IMG/VR virus record: IMGVR_UViG_3300028840_001627
Location: 1 to 30,405 of that record
Source of the DNA: a virus
Reading direction: 5' to 3' (one strand)
Length of the DNA: 30,405 nt
Shown here: one piece after another, positions 15,870-24,176 of the stretch
Layout of the letters: each line of letters begins with the position of its first letter
How positions within the stretch are numbered: the first letter of the stretch is position 1
Notes under the pieces: generated by a model
Told to the model about the DNA's origin: nothing
Seen by the model: the letters and a program-made list of their open reading frames with translations, nothing else
Databases searched by the model: none
Position numbers and translations under genes: made by a program

Positions 15870-16925
15870 CCGACGTACTTCGCCAGCGGCTCGAACCACC
15901 CGGGGGAGCTCCGCGCGCTCGTGGCCACCGACATCCCGGCCGGGGCCACCGTCGGCGACCTCACCGACGCGGGGCTCGCCACGGTGCTCGAGGAGGTTGC
16001 CGAGGGCGACCAGCCGTTCTTCCTCGACAGCGGTGCGTTCCGCGCAGTGAAGGGCGTGCCCAAGCCCGTCGACTGGGACCGGGTCATGGACACCTACCGG
16101 GCCGTCTCCGAGCGCATGGGCAGCAAGGCCTACCTCGTCGCTCCCGACAAGATCGGCAACTGGGAGACCACCCGGGCGATGCTGCAGCGGTTCCACGACG
16201 AGCTCACCGAGGTCCAGGCCAACGGCGCCAACCTCATCGTCGGACTGCAGGGGCGGCTGGGTGAGAGCTGGGGAGAGGCCACCGCGCTCATGGGCACGGA
16301 CATCGTCGCCGGCATCCCCGCCAACAAGAGCCCGAAGACGCCCGCCGAGGTCTACGAGTTCGTGCGCGACTTCAAGCCCGCCCGTGTCCACCTCCTCGGC
16401 CTGGGGTGGCGGTCGCCCAAGGCCAAGTCCTACATCGAGGCCATCGAGCGGGCGAACCCGGGCACGAAGGTCTCGCTCGACTCCGTCGCGTTCCGAGCTC
16501 ACGTCGGGCAGGGCCGGGGCATCGCCGAGGCCCTGGGTCCGGTCCAGGAGGAGCACGCGGAGCTTCGTCGCCGCGGCTACACCGAGGCCGACCGCGGCGA
16601 GTTCCCTGGCGAGGGGCTCCCGGACTACACCGACGCCATCGCCGAGCCGTCCGCCTGGATGACCAGGGCGGCGCAGTCGCGGGTGGCCCGTGCGGTGGGT
16701 CTCGAGCGAGCCGACCGCAAGGCCTGGATGTCGGACCCCGACGAGTTCCTGCAACTCGAGGCGCCCAACGGCGAGCCCTGGTACGCCTGGCCCGACATGG
16801 AAGAGGCGCTCGAGGCCGAGTACGACAACGCGGCGGCTGGCAGGGGCGGGTGGGAGACCGCGGCACGCAAGGAGCGATCCCTGCGGGTCGCACTGCCCAA
16901 GATCGAGAGGGGGCGGCTGGTATGA
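15744..16925 (+). CDS. DpdA-like TGT-fold protein with N-terminal tag
   Basis: The ATG at 15744 follows the previous stop by two bases with GGAG five bases upstream; the frame is open further upstream but that stretch is out-of-phase with the real gene there. The 393-residue product begins with a basic tag (1-42) and continues as a probable TIM barrel of the tRNA-guanine transglycosylase class: F-L-D95-S-G-A-F matches the T-D-S-G-G-F substrate motif, and V-S-L-D246-S-V-A-F matches the F-D-C-V nucleophile region; G-L-Q-G, G-I-P-A-N-K and L-L-G-L-G-W stand where the barrel strands G-L-A-x-G-E and M-G-V-G are expected. In phages the DpdA relatives exchange guanine in DNA for 7-deazaguanine bases. 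The canonical zinc CxCxxC motif is not seen. The precursor-synthesis genes (queC/D/E, folE) are not in the window. Substrate and activity are inferred. Confidence 0.6.
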   Translation: MRFLIRRELLKGAQGELFSVRRHYRRTPTGKVAVVQEHQRQRPTYFASGSNHPGELRALVATDIPAGATVGDLTDAGLATVLEEVAEGDQPFFLDSGAFRAVKGVPKPVDWDRVMDTYRAVSERMGSKAYLVAPDKIGNWETTRAMLQRFHDELTEVQANGANLIVGLQGRLGESWGEATALMGTDIVAGIPANKSPKTPAEVYEFVRDFKPARVHLLGLGWRSPKAKSYIEAIERANPGTKVSLDSVAFRAHVGQGRGIAEALGPVQEEHAELRRRGYTEADRGEFPGEGLPDYTDAIAEPSAWMTRAAQSRVARAVGLERADRKAWMSDPDEFLQLEAPNGEPWYAWPDMEEALEAEYDNAAAGRGGWETAARKERSLRVALPKIERGRLV

Positions 16926-17053
16926 AGTTCGCGATTCGACAGTTGGTCAAGGCAGGGCGCGGCGGCGACGTGCAGATCAAGGCGCACCCGAGGGCCGCCA
17001 AGTCGGGCCGCGTGTCGATGGTGAAGCAGCACACCAGGCGGGTGAAGCGAGCC
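16922..17053 (+). repeat. Basic module tag 6, N-terminal
   Basis: Residues 1-44 of polyvalent protein 2: M-K-F-A-I-R-Q-L-V-K-A-G-R-G-G-D, I-K-A-H-P-R-A-A-K-S-G-R-V and M-V-K-Q-H-T-R-R-V-K-R. The K-A-E-Q-L lead is altered to K-A-G-R-G, but the two H-x-R half-repeats are intact. Confidence 0.85.
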
Positions 17054-20000
17054 GCCGTCGATCGCTATCGTCGTGCTCGAGGGAGTGGCGACACGGTGCT
17101 CTGGCGGGCCGCCGATGACCCCGGCATCACTGCCGGCGCGCACCTCACGGCCGAGAGGGGGGACGCCGAGGCCTACCTGGACAACCCGGGCTATGGGGGC
17201 GACAAGCTCTGGAGCTACCGCGTCGATCCCGAGAGAACGCTCGACGTCGGCGATGACTTCGAGGATCTCGCGCAGACGTACCTCGACCTGCTCGAAGAAG
17301 ATGATGCCGATGAGCACTACAGCGTGGTCATGGACATCATGCGTCGGACCCACGGCTACGACCTCCTGCGAGACGAGGGGCTCTCGAACGAGGAGCTCTA
17401 CGACGAGTTGAAGGGGGCTGCGGCTCACGAGCTCGCGCAGGACTGGAGAGTCAGTCACGGATGGGTGCATGACGTCCTGGAGAACGAGAGCGACGTGGAG
17501 GACCTGCTCGCGCAGCACTACGACTGGATTTCGTTCGCTGACAGCTACCCGGAGGACGCGACCACCTGGAAGTATCTGGGCGACAAGGAGATCACGCCCT
17601 ACGCCTTGCACAAGGGGGAGCAGCTCGCTCTCTTCGGTGGGTTCACCAGCGTCAAGGCCCACCCGCGCGTCACGAAGAGCGGCAAGGTCACCCAGGTCCG
17701 CCACCACAAGCGGACGGCCCCCGAGCGGAAGCCGGAACCGTCGCCCGCAAAGTCGGCACCGACTACTGCGCCCATCGAGCAGGAGCCCGTCGAGCTCGAC
17801 CTACCCACCCGGAAGCTCGGGCGCATCAAGGCCGTCGTCAAGGAGTACGCCAAGCGAGCGGAGAGGCTGGGGATGGAGCCCCCGCGGCTCGAGCTCATCG
17901 GCGAGCCCTTCCCCAAGATCATGCGCGTCCCCGACTGGGAGCGCGACGAGCGTGGCGAGATGACACGCGAGATCCGGGTCAACCACCAGCGCATCCGCAT
18001 CGACGCCCCCGAGTTCAAATACGGCGACCACCAGCTCGTCGGCAAGCTCACCCCGAGCGGCGACCGCAACCTGGTCAACGCCACGAGCCAGCACGTCGTC
18101 CCGCCGATGTTCATGCACACCGGCATGAAGTGCGACCACTGCGGCACGACTCGAGGGCGCAAGACCTGCTACGTCCTGAAGGACCGGCGCGATGGCCGAC
18201 ACATCCAGGTCGGCGGCGAGTGCCTGAAGGACTACATGGGGCGGTCGGCGGCGGCGGTGGCCCGCGCCGCGGCGCTCATGCTCGAGTTCTTCGAGAAGCC
18301 GTGGGACGATCTCGCGTTCCTGCCCGACTGGGAGGACCACGGCGGCGGCAAGCCCCCAAAGGACATGCTCGTGCCGCTGGACGACACGCTGGCCAGGGCG
18401 GCTGCGGCCATCGAGATCACCGACGATCAGTGGGTGAGCAAGGACGTCGCCGACTTCAAGCACATCCCGGGCACGTTGGAGGTCTTCCGCGATTTGCGGG
18501 ACACCGACGTCACCGACAAGCACCGGAAGATCGGCGCTGCTGCGCTCGAGTGGATGAAGACCCTGCCCGCCACGGAGACGGTCATCGAGGAGGAGGTCAG
18601 GCCGACCGCCGAAGCGATCGAGCGCCTGGGCGATGACGCCTGGTCGTCTCCATACGACGAGGACTTCGAGAAGGTCGAGAAGAGGGTCGAGAGCGCCGGC
18701 ACCTACAACGCGAAGCTCCGCACCATCGCCGACGCCGGCGAGCACGAGCTGCGCCACGAGGGCCTCGCTGCGTCAGCGGTCGGCGGCTACTTCCGGCACA
18801 AGGCCCACGAGGCTCGCGAGGAGGCGAAGCGCCAGGCCGCGAAGGTGGGGTATCGGGGCAAGCCGGGCGATCGTATCCGCAAGGGCAAGGTCACCGCGGC
18901 CGACCGTCGGAAGGGCATCGAGTACCACGAGCCCGAGCTCGTCGAGGTCATCGCCCGCCCGAGCTTCGACCATCAGTACGGCACCACCTACATCCTCATC
19001 ATGAAGGGCGAGAGCGGGCACACCTACAAGTGGAAGACCTCCAACCCGCTCGCGCAGGGGTTGCTCGAGGAGAGGGGTAAGCACCGCTCGGACACCATGA
19101 CGGGGATGCACGTCGGCGACCGGTTCTGGATTCGACGCGCAAACATCAAGGACCACGAGGAGTACAACGGCGTGCCCCAGACGGTCCTCACCCACGTCAA
19201 GGCCGTCCACGCTCTGCACTGGCCCTTCGACGAGGAGGCCTCTCCGGTCACCTACGACATGCTCAAGGCCGACACCGAGTTCGACACCCCGCTCGTCATC
19301 CACGATGTTCGGCGACAAGGAAGCGGTCATGCCCGACCCGGGCGAGAAGTCGGAGGTGCGGACGCACACGCGGAGGACGAAGAAGGGCGTCTCCACGGTC
19401 CAGCAGCACCAGCGGAAGCGCAAGCCGAAGAAGGCCCAGCCGTCCAAGCCGGTCGTCGAGAAGCCGAAGGCCCGGGGCAAGGGCAGCCGGAAGAAGCACC
19501 ACGACGTCGGCGAGTACGTGCCAGGCGCCAGGAAGCACACCTGGCACCGCGTCAACATGGACAACCTGCCCGAGCTCGAGGCCCAGGGGGAGACCGAGGC
19601 GGTCAAGCGCGTCACGAAGAAGGCCGTGCTCGGCGACGCCGGCGACGTCGAGTACCTGCAGGGTCTCGGGGACACCGCGGGCGCGGCGATGCTCAAGACG
19701 GAGATCTACAAGCAGGTCGCCGCCAAGGCCCCCCAGAGCGCGGAGGGGCGTCGCCTGTACGTCGAGGGGATCAACCTGCTCGAGCACACGCTGGACACCC
19801 TGCACACGGTCGACCAGGTGGCCGACTGGATTCGCGACGAGAAGGACCTGCTGCGCCACCAGACGCGGCCGGTGACGCCGCCCCTGGACGGCGCCGGCAT
19901 CCTGGCCCACGTCGGCAAGTCCGACGACTGGGAGGGCGACGATCACTGGAGCGGCGGGTGGTACCACGTCAAGATCGGCGACCGGAGGGTCAAGATCGGC

Positions 20001-20323
20001 GCCGACACGATGAAGGCGGCTGGCTACTCCGGCATCCGCTGGCTCCCGGGCGACAAGTATCAGCTCATGGAGAAGGTCGAGGGGTACACGAAGTCGCCGG
20101 AGGCTCGACAGGTTGCGTCGCTGGGCGAGCGGTACATCAAGCAGATCACCGACTACTCGCGCAGCAGGGGGCGCACGAAGCTCTGGCGGACGATCTCGAA
20201 GGCGCGCCAGGCCGAGAAGGAAGACGACTGGAGCTGGGCAGAGAAGAAGAAGGTCACCCGGAAGTCGAAGGGCGGCCGGTGGCGCCGGGTCCTGTCCGGT
20301 GGCCAGCGGGTCGGTGGCCGTGA
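16922..20323 (+). CDS. Polyvalent protein 2: ART-like and zinc module (3' end doubtful)
   Basis: The ATG overlaps the previous stop (ATGA). The frame stays open for 1133 codons to 20323, but coding character stops sharply after residue 794 (base 19303); beyond that the product is Arg/Ala/Gly-rich, and the gene starting at 19305 is convincingly coded in another frame. Residues 1-44 are a basic tag. Residues 50-227 resemble an ADP-ribosyltransferase-like module (L-W-R-A-A-D-D, H-L-T-A-E-R-G-D-A-E-A-Y, L-W-S-Y-R-V-D). A second tag is at 228-265. Then comes a cysteine module found in phage proteins: C404-D-H-C407-G-T-T-R-G-R, C416, and V-G-G-E-C434-L-K-D. The remaining 350 residues are mostly helical, with a beta region (I-L-I-M-K-G-E-S-G-H-T-Y-K-W-K-T) near the end. 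Either a frameshift joins it to the next gene or its C-terminus is a long translated overlap. Confidence 0.6.
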   Translation: MKFAIRQLVKAGRGGDVQIKAHPRAAKSGRVSMVKQHTRRVKRAAVDRYRRARGSGDTVLWRAADDPGITAGAHLTAERGDAEAYLDNPGYGGDKLWSYRVDPERTLDVGDDFEDLAQTYLDLLEEDDADEHYSVVMDIMRRTHGYDLLRDEGLSNEELYDELKGAAAHELAQDWRVSHGWVHDVLENESDVEDLLAQHYDWISFADSYPEDATTWKYLGDKEITPYALHKGEQLALFGGFTSVKAHPRVTKSGKVTQVRHHKRTAPERKPEPSPAKSAPTTAPIEQEPVELDLPTRKLGRIKAVVKEYAKRAERLGMEPPRLELIGEPFPKIMRVPDWERDERGEMTREIRVNHQRIRIDAPEFKYGDHQLVGKLTPSGDRNLVNATSQHVVPPMFMHTGMKCDHCGTTRGRKTCYVLKDRRDGRHIQVGGECLKDYMGRSAAAVARAAALMLEFFEKPWDDLAFLPDWEDHGGGKPPKDMLVPLDDTLARAAAAIEITDDQWVSKDVADFKHIPGTLEVFRDLRDTDVTDKHRKIGAAALEWMKTLPATETVIEEEVRPTAEAIERLGDDAWSSPYDEDFEKVEKRVESAGTYNAKLRTIADAGEHELRHEGLAASAVGGYFRHKAHEAREEAKRQAAKVGYRGKPGDRIRKGKVTAADRRKGIEYHEPELVEVIARPSFDHQYGTTYILIMKGESGHTYKWKTSNPLAQGLLEERGKHRSDTMTGMHVGDRFWIRRANIKDHEEYNGVPQTVLTHVKAVHALHWPFDEEASPVTYDMLKADTEFDTPLVIHDVRRQGSGHARPGREVGGADAHAEDEEGRLHGPAAPAEAQAEEGPAVQAGRREAEGPGQGQPEEAPRRRRVRARRQEAHLAPRQHGQPARARGPGGDRGGQARHEEGRARRRRRRRVPAGSRGHRGRGDAQDGDLQAGRRQGPPERGGASPVRRGDQPARAHAGHPAHGRPGGRLDSRREGPAAPPDAAGDAAPGRRRHPGPRRQVRRLGGRRSLERRVVPRQDRRPEGQDRRRHDEGGWLLRHPLAPGRQVSAHGEGRGVHEVAGGSTGCVAGRAVHQADHRLLAQQGAHEALADDLEGAPGREGRRLELGREEEGHPEVEGRPVAPGPVRWPAGRWP
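17603..17716 (+). repeat. Basic module tag 7
   Basis: Between the ADP-ribosyltransferase-like and cysteine modules of polyvalent protein 2: A-L-H-K-G-E-Q-L-A-L-F-G-G, V-K-A-H-P-R-V-T-K-S-G-K-V and Q-V-R-H-H-K-R. A canonical copy. Confidence 0.9.
19301..19331 (+). other. Abrupt change of coding frame between polyvalent proteins 2 and 3
   Basis: Frame A reads ...F-D-T-P-L-V-I-H up to 19303 with G/C third positions. From the ATG at 19305 the frame one base further on takes over (M-F-G-D-K-E-A-V) with equally strong third-position bias, while frame A stays open to 20323 with poor bias. AAGGAAG, eight bases before a second ATG at 19329, is a good binding site for an independent start; none precedes 19305. 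Confidence 0.7.
19305..19433 (+). repeat. Basic module tag 8, N-terminal or fused
   Basis: M-F-G-D-K-E, then V-R-T-H-T-R-R-T-K-K-G-V-S and V-Q-Q-H-Q-R-K-R-K. The K-A-E-Q-L part is missing in this frame, but M-L-K-A-D-T-E-F-D stands just upstream in the frame of protein 2, so a complete tag would span the frame change. Confidence 0.85.
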
Positions 20324-23300
20324 CGTCTCCCACATCAAGATGGGCGACCAACTCAACGACGAGTTCGGACTGCGCGCGGTGCAGTACGGCAACTGGGTAG
20401 CCGACGCCGAGGCCGGGGCGCACGTCCAGCGCGCCGCAGAGGCGCTCGCCGACCTCGCCGACCTGCTCGGCATCGACCCGCAGGCTCTCGCCCACCACCA
20501 CAAGCTCGCGCTCGCGTTCGGAGCTCGAGGGAAGGGCGGGTGGACCCGAGCTCACTACGAGCCCAACGAGGTCATCATCAACCTCACGAAGACGAAGGGC
20601 AACGGGACGCTGTGCCACGAGTGGGCGCACTTCATGGACCACACCCTCTCGGGGTCGGTCATCCCGGGCAAGCTCAACGTCATCACCACCGCCAGCGGGA
20701 AGGTTGTGCGCGACGAGAAGGGCGACCCGGTGGCCCGGTACGGCTCCGGTGGCCAGCGTCGCGAGGACCTCCCCAACGAGGTCACCCAGGCCATGCAGGC
20801 CGTCGTCAAGGCCATGCGGACCCCGGCCGGAGAGCGCGACCTCGGGTTCACTCGCGAGGAGCATCAGCGCGAGTACCAGGCGATCCAGTCCGACTCGACC
20901 GTCCTGCGGATGAAGAACCGGGCGGGCGTCCTCTCCGACGAGGACCGCGAGGCCTTCAACGCCCGCGTCGACAAGTGGAAGTCCAACGCCAAGCTGCTCG
21001 CCAGTCTGAAGCAGTCCAAGTACCTCACCGACGCGGAGACGCTCGGGAGCTACTGGCAGAGCCCCCACGAAATGTTCGCCCGCGCGTTCGAGTCGTGGGC
21101 AGAGGACAAGCTCCACGCGCAGCGTCGTCGCAGCCCCTACCTGGTCGACGGCACCCGACGGCAGTACAACCTCGCACGCGGCAAGACCGAGAACCTCGAA
21201 CCCTATCCTCAAGGCGAGGAGCGCAAGGCTATCCACGCCGCGATGGACAACCTGGTGAGCGTCATGAAGAAGCTGGGCACGATGGAGAAGGCACTCGAGC
21301 GCATGATCATGAACAAGTCGGCCATGCCGGGGATGCCCCAGGCCGAGCCCGGCACGCGCCCCCCTCGACCTGGTCTCGTCTTCGACAAGATGAAGCACCG
21401 GTGGGTCCGCCAGAACAAGGAGCAGCCGAAGCCGCGACAGCCGGCACAGGCCCAGCCCGAAGAGCCCGGCCAGAAGCAGGGCGTCGGTGCCGACCACGCC
21501 GACGTCGGCAAGACCGTCAGCTTCAAGGGCGAGGACGGGTCGGAGATCCAGGGCAAGGTCAAGTATGGCGGCCCCGAGGGCGTCACGGTCATGGACGAGC
21601 GCGGTGGACTGCACAAGGTCCGGAAGGGGCAGTACCAGGAAGGGGGCGCCGGCGAGCAGAAGCAGCCCCAGGAGAAGCCCCAGGCCGACGCGCGACCCGC
21701 AGAGGGTGAGAAGCCGGCAGCGGCCCCAGAGGGCAAGGACGCCGGCGAGGGTCCGCTCAACGGTGACGGCGAGATCAACGAGGCGGACATCTACGACGAG
21801 CCCATGCCCGAGCTCCCCGATGGCTTCAACGACCTGCCCAAGATCGAGCGCGCCAAGATGACGGCGAAGTGGGGCGAGGTGAAGCGCGAGATCGACAACC
21901 GCTTCCCCGAGCGGGAGTACAACGGCGAGAGCATCGAGGGCGCGAAGCAGTCCGCGACAGAGCACTGGCGCGAGATGGCGAAGCAGGGCTGGGTCGGTGA
22001 GAACAACGTGGTCTACGGCGAGCAGTTCATCGACACGCTCGCGGGCAACCTCGAAGCGGCTGGAGTCGCACCCAAGGACGCGGCCCACCTCATGCAGGGG
22101 GCGATGCGTCGCCTGGCACACCAGGAGATCGAGGCGGCCCGACGCACGCTCGGTGATCACGGCGTTCGGCACGTCCAGAAGAACATCGAGAACCTCTCCA
22201 ACGCCTTCGACGCTCTGACCGCTGGCGGCCTCGAGATCACCCCGAAGCAGCGGCTCCTCGGGACGATCGTGATGCTCAATCACGACATGGGCTACGCGAT
22301 CCCGGCCATCGCCCGTGGTGGCTTCGACGTCGCCAACAACTACCACCCGCAGGCCTCCGCGGAGCTCTGGAAGCAGGAGACCGCCGAGGACGACACCTAC
22401 AATCGCGTCTTCGGGAAGGCGATGGTCGACCACGCTGTCGACATGATCTCGAACCACAGCGGGAGCAACATCGACTGGGAGGGCGACCCGATGGGCACGT
22501 CCATCCGGCTCGCTGACAACAGCCACCTGTTCTACGACAAGATGCCCGAGCTCCTCTACAAGAACAAGACGGCGATGGACCTGCTCACGAAGGTCCACCT
22601 CGCCACCAAGGGCGGGCTCGACGTCAAGCCGATCAAGCAGGCGCTCATCAAGCACATCGAGAGCCGCACAGACCTCTCCCCGCCCCAGAAGACGGCACTC
22701 CTCGAGGCCGCGAAGGAAGTCGGGCAGCTCACCCCGCACTTCCTGGTGTCCCGTCTCGCCGGCCGCGACATGCAGATGAAGTTCGACGCCAAGACGAAGA
22801 CCATGAACGTCAACGTCGAGCAGTCCCCACTGCGACGCATGATCGGCCGGGTGTTCGGCGACGACCACGTCGACAAGCAGTTCGGCAAGATGCTCGAGGA
22901 CTTCGGCCACGACGATCCGAAGAAGATCCTCAAGAGCGGCCCGCCCCCCGCGGTGGACATGGACGGCAAGGGCGGCAGTTCGATGCGGTTCGCCTGGACT
23001 CCTCCCAACACCGAGGCCAACGAGACCGAGCGTCAGTACCAGGAGGTCGCCGAAGCCTCGAAGGCCGAGTGGGATCGAATCCAGGGGCTCGAGGGCGACG
23101 AGAAGCAGAAGAGCCTCGACGCCTGGATGGGCACGCTCGCGAAGGCGCTGCTGCGGTTCATGCTGAAGGCGAAGGTGCCGACGGCGGCGGCCGGCGCGAA
23201 GGCGATGGCGAAGCCCCCGGAGAAGCCCGACGAGGTCGGCGAGCACCTGAAGGGGGCGCGGCTGCGCTTCCGACACCCGTACTCCGGCGAGGACACGGTC

Positions 23301-24053
23301 GGCACCGGTCACCGAGCTGGCCCCCGCGGCATCACCGTCCTGGACGACGACGGCCGCGCGCACAAGGTCGAGCACGGGCACTACGTCCAGCACCGCGAGA
23401 TCGACGGCGTCGGCACGGGCACGCCCACCGAGGATCTCGACACGGCCGCCACCGAGGAGAGCGCGAAGCACGGCGAGGCCTTCGACAGCCTGCGCGAGAC
23501 CGCGGCCAGCTCGAAGGAGTACGACGAGCACCGCGCCGAGCACATGAAGGTCGGACCCCGTAGCCGGGTGGGCACGCTGGCGACCGCGGCCGGGGTCTAC
23601 CAGGCGGCCGGGTACGGCGCCGACCACGGGATCAAGCGGGGCCAGGTGAGCTTCGACGACGAGGCCGGGCACGCGCTCATCAAGGACGACATCGGCGTCA
23701 AGCGGATCGAGGACGAGAAGCTGGTGTCGGCGATGAAGCACTACCACGGCGCCACCGACGACGACGACGCCGACCTGTTCTCGCACGGCGGCAAGGGGTT
23801 CACCGGTGGCGACGTCGACCGGTACACCCGCGGCTACGTCAAGAGCGGTCTCGAGGGCCTCAACGGGCTCATGGCGACCCACAACTACGTCAACGGGGCC
23901 AAGGACGGCGGCGACCTGGACGACCTGGACACGCGCCACCGCGGCGTCGACCACACCGTCAAGACGTACCTGCGCCGCGGCGGCAAGGCCGGCGACGACT
24001 TCCTGGACGACGTCCACCGGGCCGACGTCTGGGGTCGAGGGGGCAAGAAGTAG
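19305..24053 (+). CDS. Polyvalent protein 3: LPD1 zincin and HD phosphohydrolase
   Basis: A 1582-residue protein; ATG at 19329 (with AAGGAAG upstream) may be the true start, giving eight fewer residues. Residues 1-43 are a basic tag. Around residue 354 starts an LPD1-type domain (F-G-L-R-A-V-Q-Y-G-N-W-V, A-F-G-A-R-G, A-H-Y-E-P-N) ending in the zincin motif H438-E-W-A-H442-F-M-D-H446, with a later P-H-E-M-F-A-R-A-F-E596 helix that probably gives the third metal ligand. Residues 734-779 and 1315-1363 are two copies of a small SH3-like module. Between them, residues 940-1090 form an HD domain with H952, H993-D994, H1014 and D1071 as metal ligands. The last 200 residues are Gly/Asp/His-rich and unknown. 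Expected activities are a metallopeptidase and a nucleotide or nucleic-acid phosphohydrolase. LPD1 and HD domains are known parts of polyvalent proteins; targets here are unknown. Confidence 0.75.
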   Translation: MFGDKEAVMPDPGEKSEVRTHTRRTKKGVSTVQQHQRKRKPKKAQPSKPVVEKPKARGKGSRKKHHDVGEYVPGARKHTWHRVNMDNLPELEAQGETEAVKRVTKKAVLGDAGDVEYLQGLGDTAGAAMLKTEIYKQVAAKAPQSAEGRRLYVEGINLLEHTLDTLHTVDQVADWIRDEKDLLRHQTRPVTPPLDGAGILAHVGKSDDWEGDDHWSGGWYHVKIGDRRVKIGADTMKAAGYSGIRWLPGDKYQLMEKVEGYTKSPEARQVASLGERYIKQITDYSRSRGRTKLWRTISKARQAEKEDDWSWAEKKKVTRKSKGGRWRRVLSGGQRVGGRDVSHIKMGDQLNDEFGLRAVQYGNWVADAEAGAHVQRAAEALADLADLLGIDPQALAHHHKLALAFGARGKGGWTRAHYEPNEVIINLTKTKGNGTLCHEWAHFMDHTLSGSVIPGKLNVITTASGKVVRDEKGDPVARYGSGGQRREDLPNEVTQAMQAVVKAMRTPAGERDLGFTREEHQREYQAIQSDSTVLRMKNRAGVLSDEDREAFNARVDKWKSNAKLLASLKQSKYLTDAETLGSYWQSPHEMFARAFESWAEDKLHAQRRRSPYLVDGTRRQYNLARGKTENLEPYPQGEERKAIHAAMDNLVSVMKKLGTMEKALERMIMNKSAMPGMPQAEPGTRPPRPGLVFDKMKHRWVRQNKEQPKPRQPAQAQPEEPGQKQGVGADHADVGKTVSFKGEDGSEIQGKVKYGGPEGVTVMDERGGLHKVRKGQYQEGGAGEQKQPQEKPQADARPAEGEKPAAAPEGKDAGEGPLNGDGEINEADIYDEPMPELPDGFNDLPKIERAKMTAKWGEVKREIDNRFPEREYNGESIEGAKQSATEHWREMAKQGWVGENNVVYGEQFIDTLAGNLEAAGVAPKDAAHLMQGAMRRLAHQEIEAARRTLGDHGVRHVQKNIENLSNAFDALTAGGLEITPKQRLLGTIVMLNHDMGYAIPAIARGGFDVANNYHPQASAELWKQETAEDDTYNRVFGKAMVDHAVDMISNHSGSNIDWEGDPMGTSIRLADNSHLFYDKMPELLYKNKTAMDLLTKVHLATKGGLDVKPIKQALIKHIESRTDLSPPQKTALLEAAKEVGQLTPHFLVSRLAGRDMQMKFDAKTKTMNVNVEQSPLRRMIGRVFGDDHVDKQFGKMLEDFGHDDPKKILKSGPPPAVDMDGKGGSSMRFAWTPPNTEANETERQYQEVAEASKAEWDRIQGLEGDEKQKSLDAWMGTLAKALLRFMLKAKVPTAAAGAKAMAKPPEKPDEVGEHLKGARLRFRHPYSGEDTVGTGHRAGPRGITVLDDDGRAHKVEHGHYVQHREIDGVGTGTPTEDLDTAATEESAKHGEAFDSLRETAASSKEYDEHRAEHMKVGPRSRVGTLATAAGVYQAAGYGADHGIKRGQVSFDDEAGHALIKDDIGVKRIEDEKLVSAMKHYHGATDDDDADLFSHGGKGFTGGDVDRYTRGYVKSGLEGLNGLMATHNYVNGAKDGGDLDDLDTRHRGVDHTVKTYLRRGGKAGDDFLDDVHRADVWGRGGKK
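21504..21641 (+). repeat. SH3-like module, copy 1
   Basis: Encodes G-K-T-V-S-F-K-G-E-D-G, G-K-V-K-Y-G-G-P-E-G-V-T-V-M-D-E and H-K-V-R-K-G-Q-Y. The pattern of short strands with a conserved G-P-x-G-(V/I)-T-V-x-D-x-x-G-x-x-H-K-V suggests a small beta-barrel used for binding. It recurs at 23247-23391. Confidence 0.75.
23247..23391 (+). repeat. SH3-like module, copy 2
   Basis: Encodes L-K-G-A-R-L-R-F-R-H-P-Y, G-P-R-G-I-T-V-L-D-D-D-G-R-A-H-K-V and G-H-Y-V-Q. It aligns with copy 1 over the G-P-x-G-(V/I)-T-V-x-D and H-K-V-x-x-G-x-Y positions. The two copies bracket the HD domain. Confidence 0.75.
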
Positions 24054-24176
24054 ATGGGCAGGCGGCGGCGGAAGAAGAAGCAGCTCCAGCCGGGCGACCG
24101 CGTCCAGGTGAGGGCGCACGTCCGCCGCACGAAGAAGAAGGTCGTGCCGATCCCCCTACACGAGCGCCGGCGACGC
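24054..24176 (+). repeat. Basic module tag 9, N-terminal
   Basis: M-G-R-R-R-R-K-K-K-Q-L-Q-P-G-D, V-R-A-H-V-R-R-T-K-K-K-V-V and I-P-L-H-E-R-R-R-R. The lead is replaced by a run of basic residues; the half-repeats remain. Confidence 0.75.

Noticed and set aside
16406-16921. Upstream extension of polyvalent protein 2
   Set aside because: It runs out of frame through the DpdA-like gene; the ATG at 16922 gives the usual ATGA overlap and starts with the tag.
19296-24119. 1,607-codon open frame on the minus strand
   Set aside because: It is the antisense of polyvalent protein 3; no motif is seen and the + strand frame has intact zincin and HD motifs.
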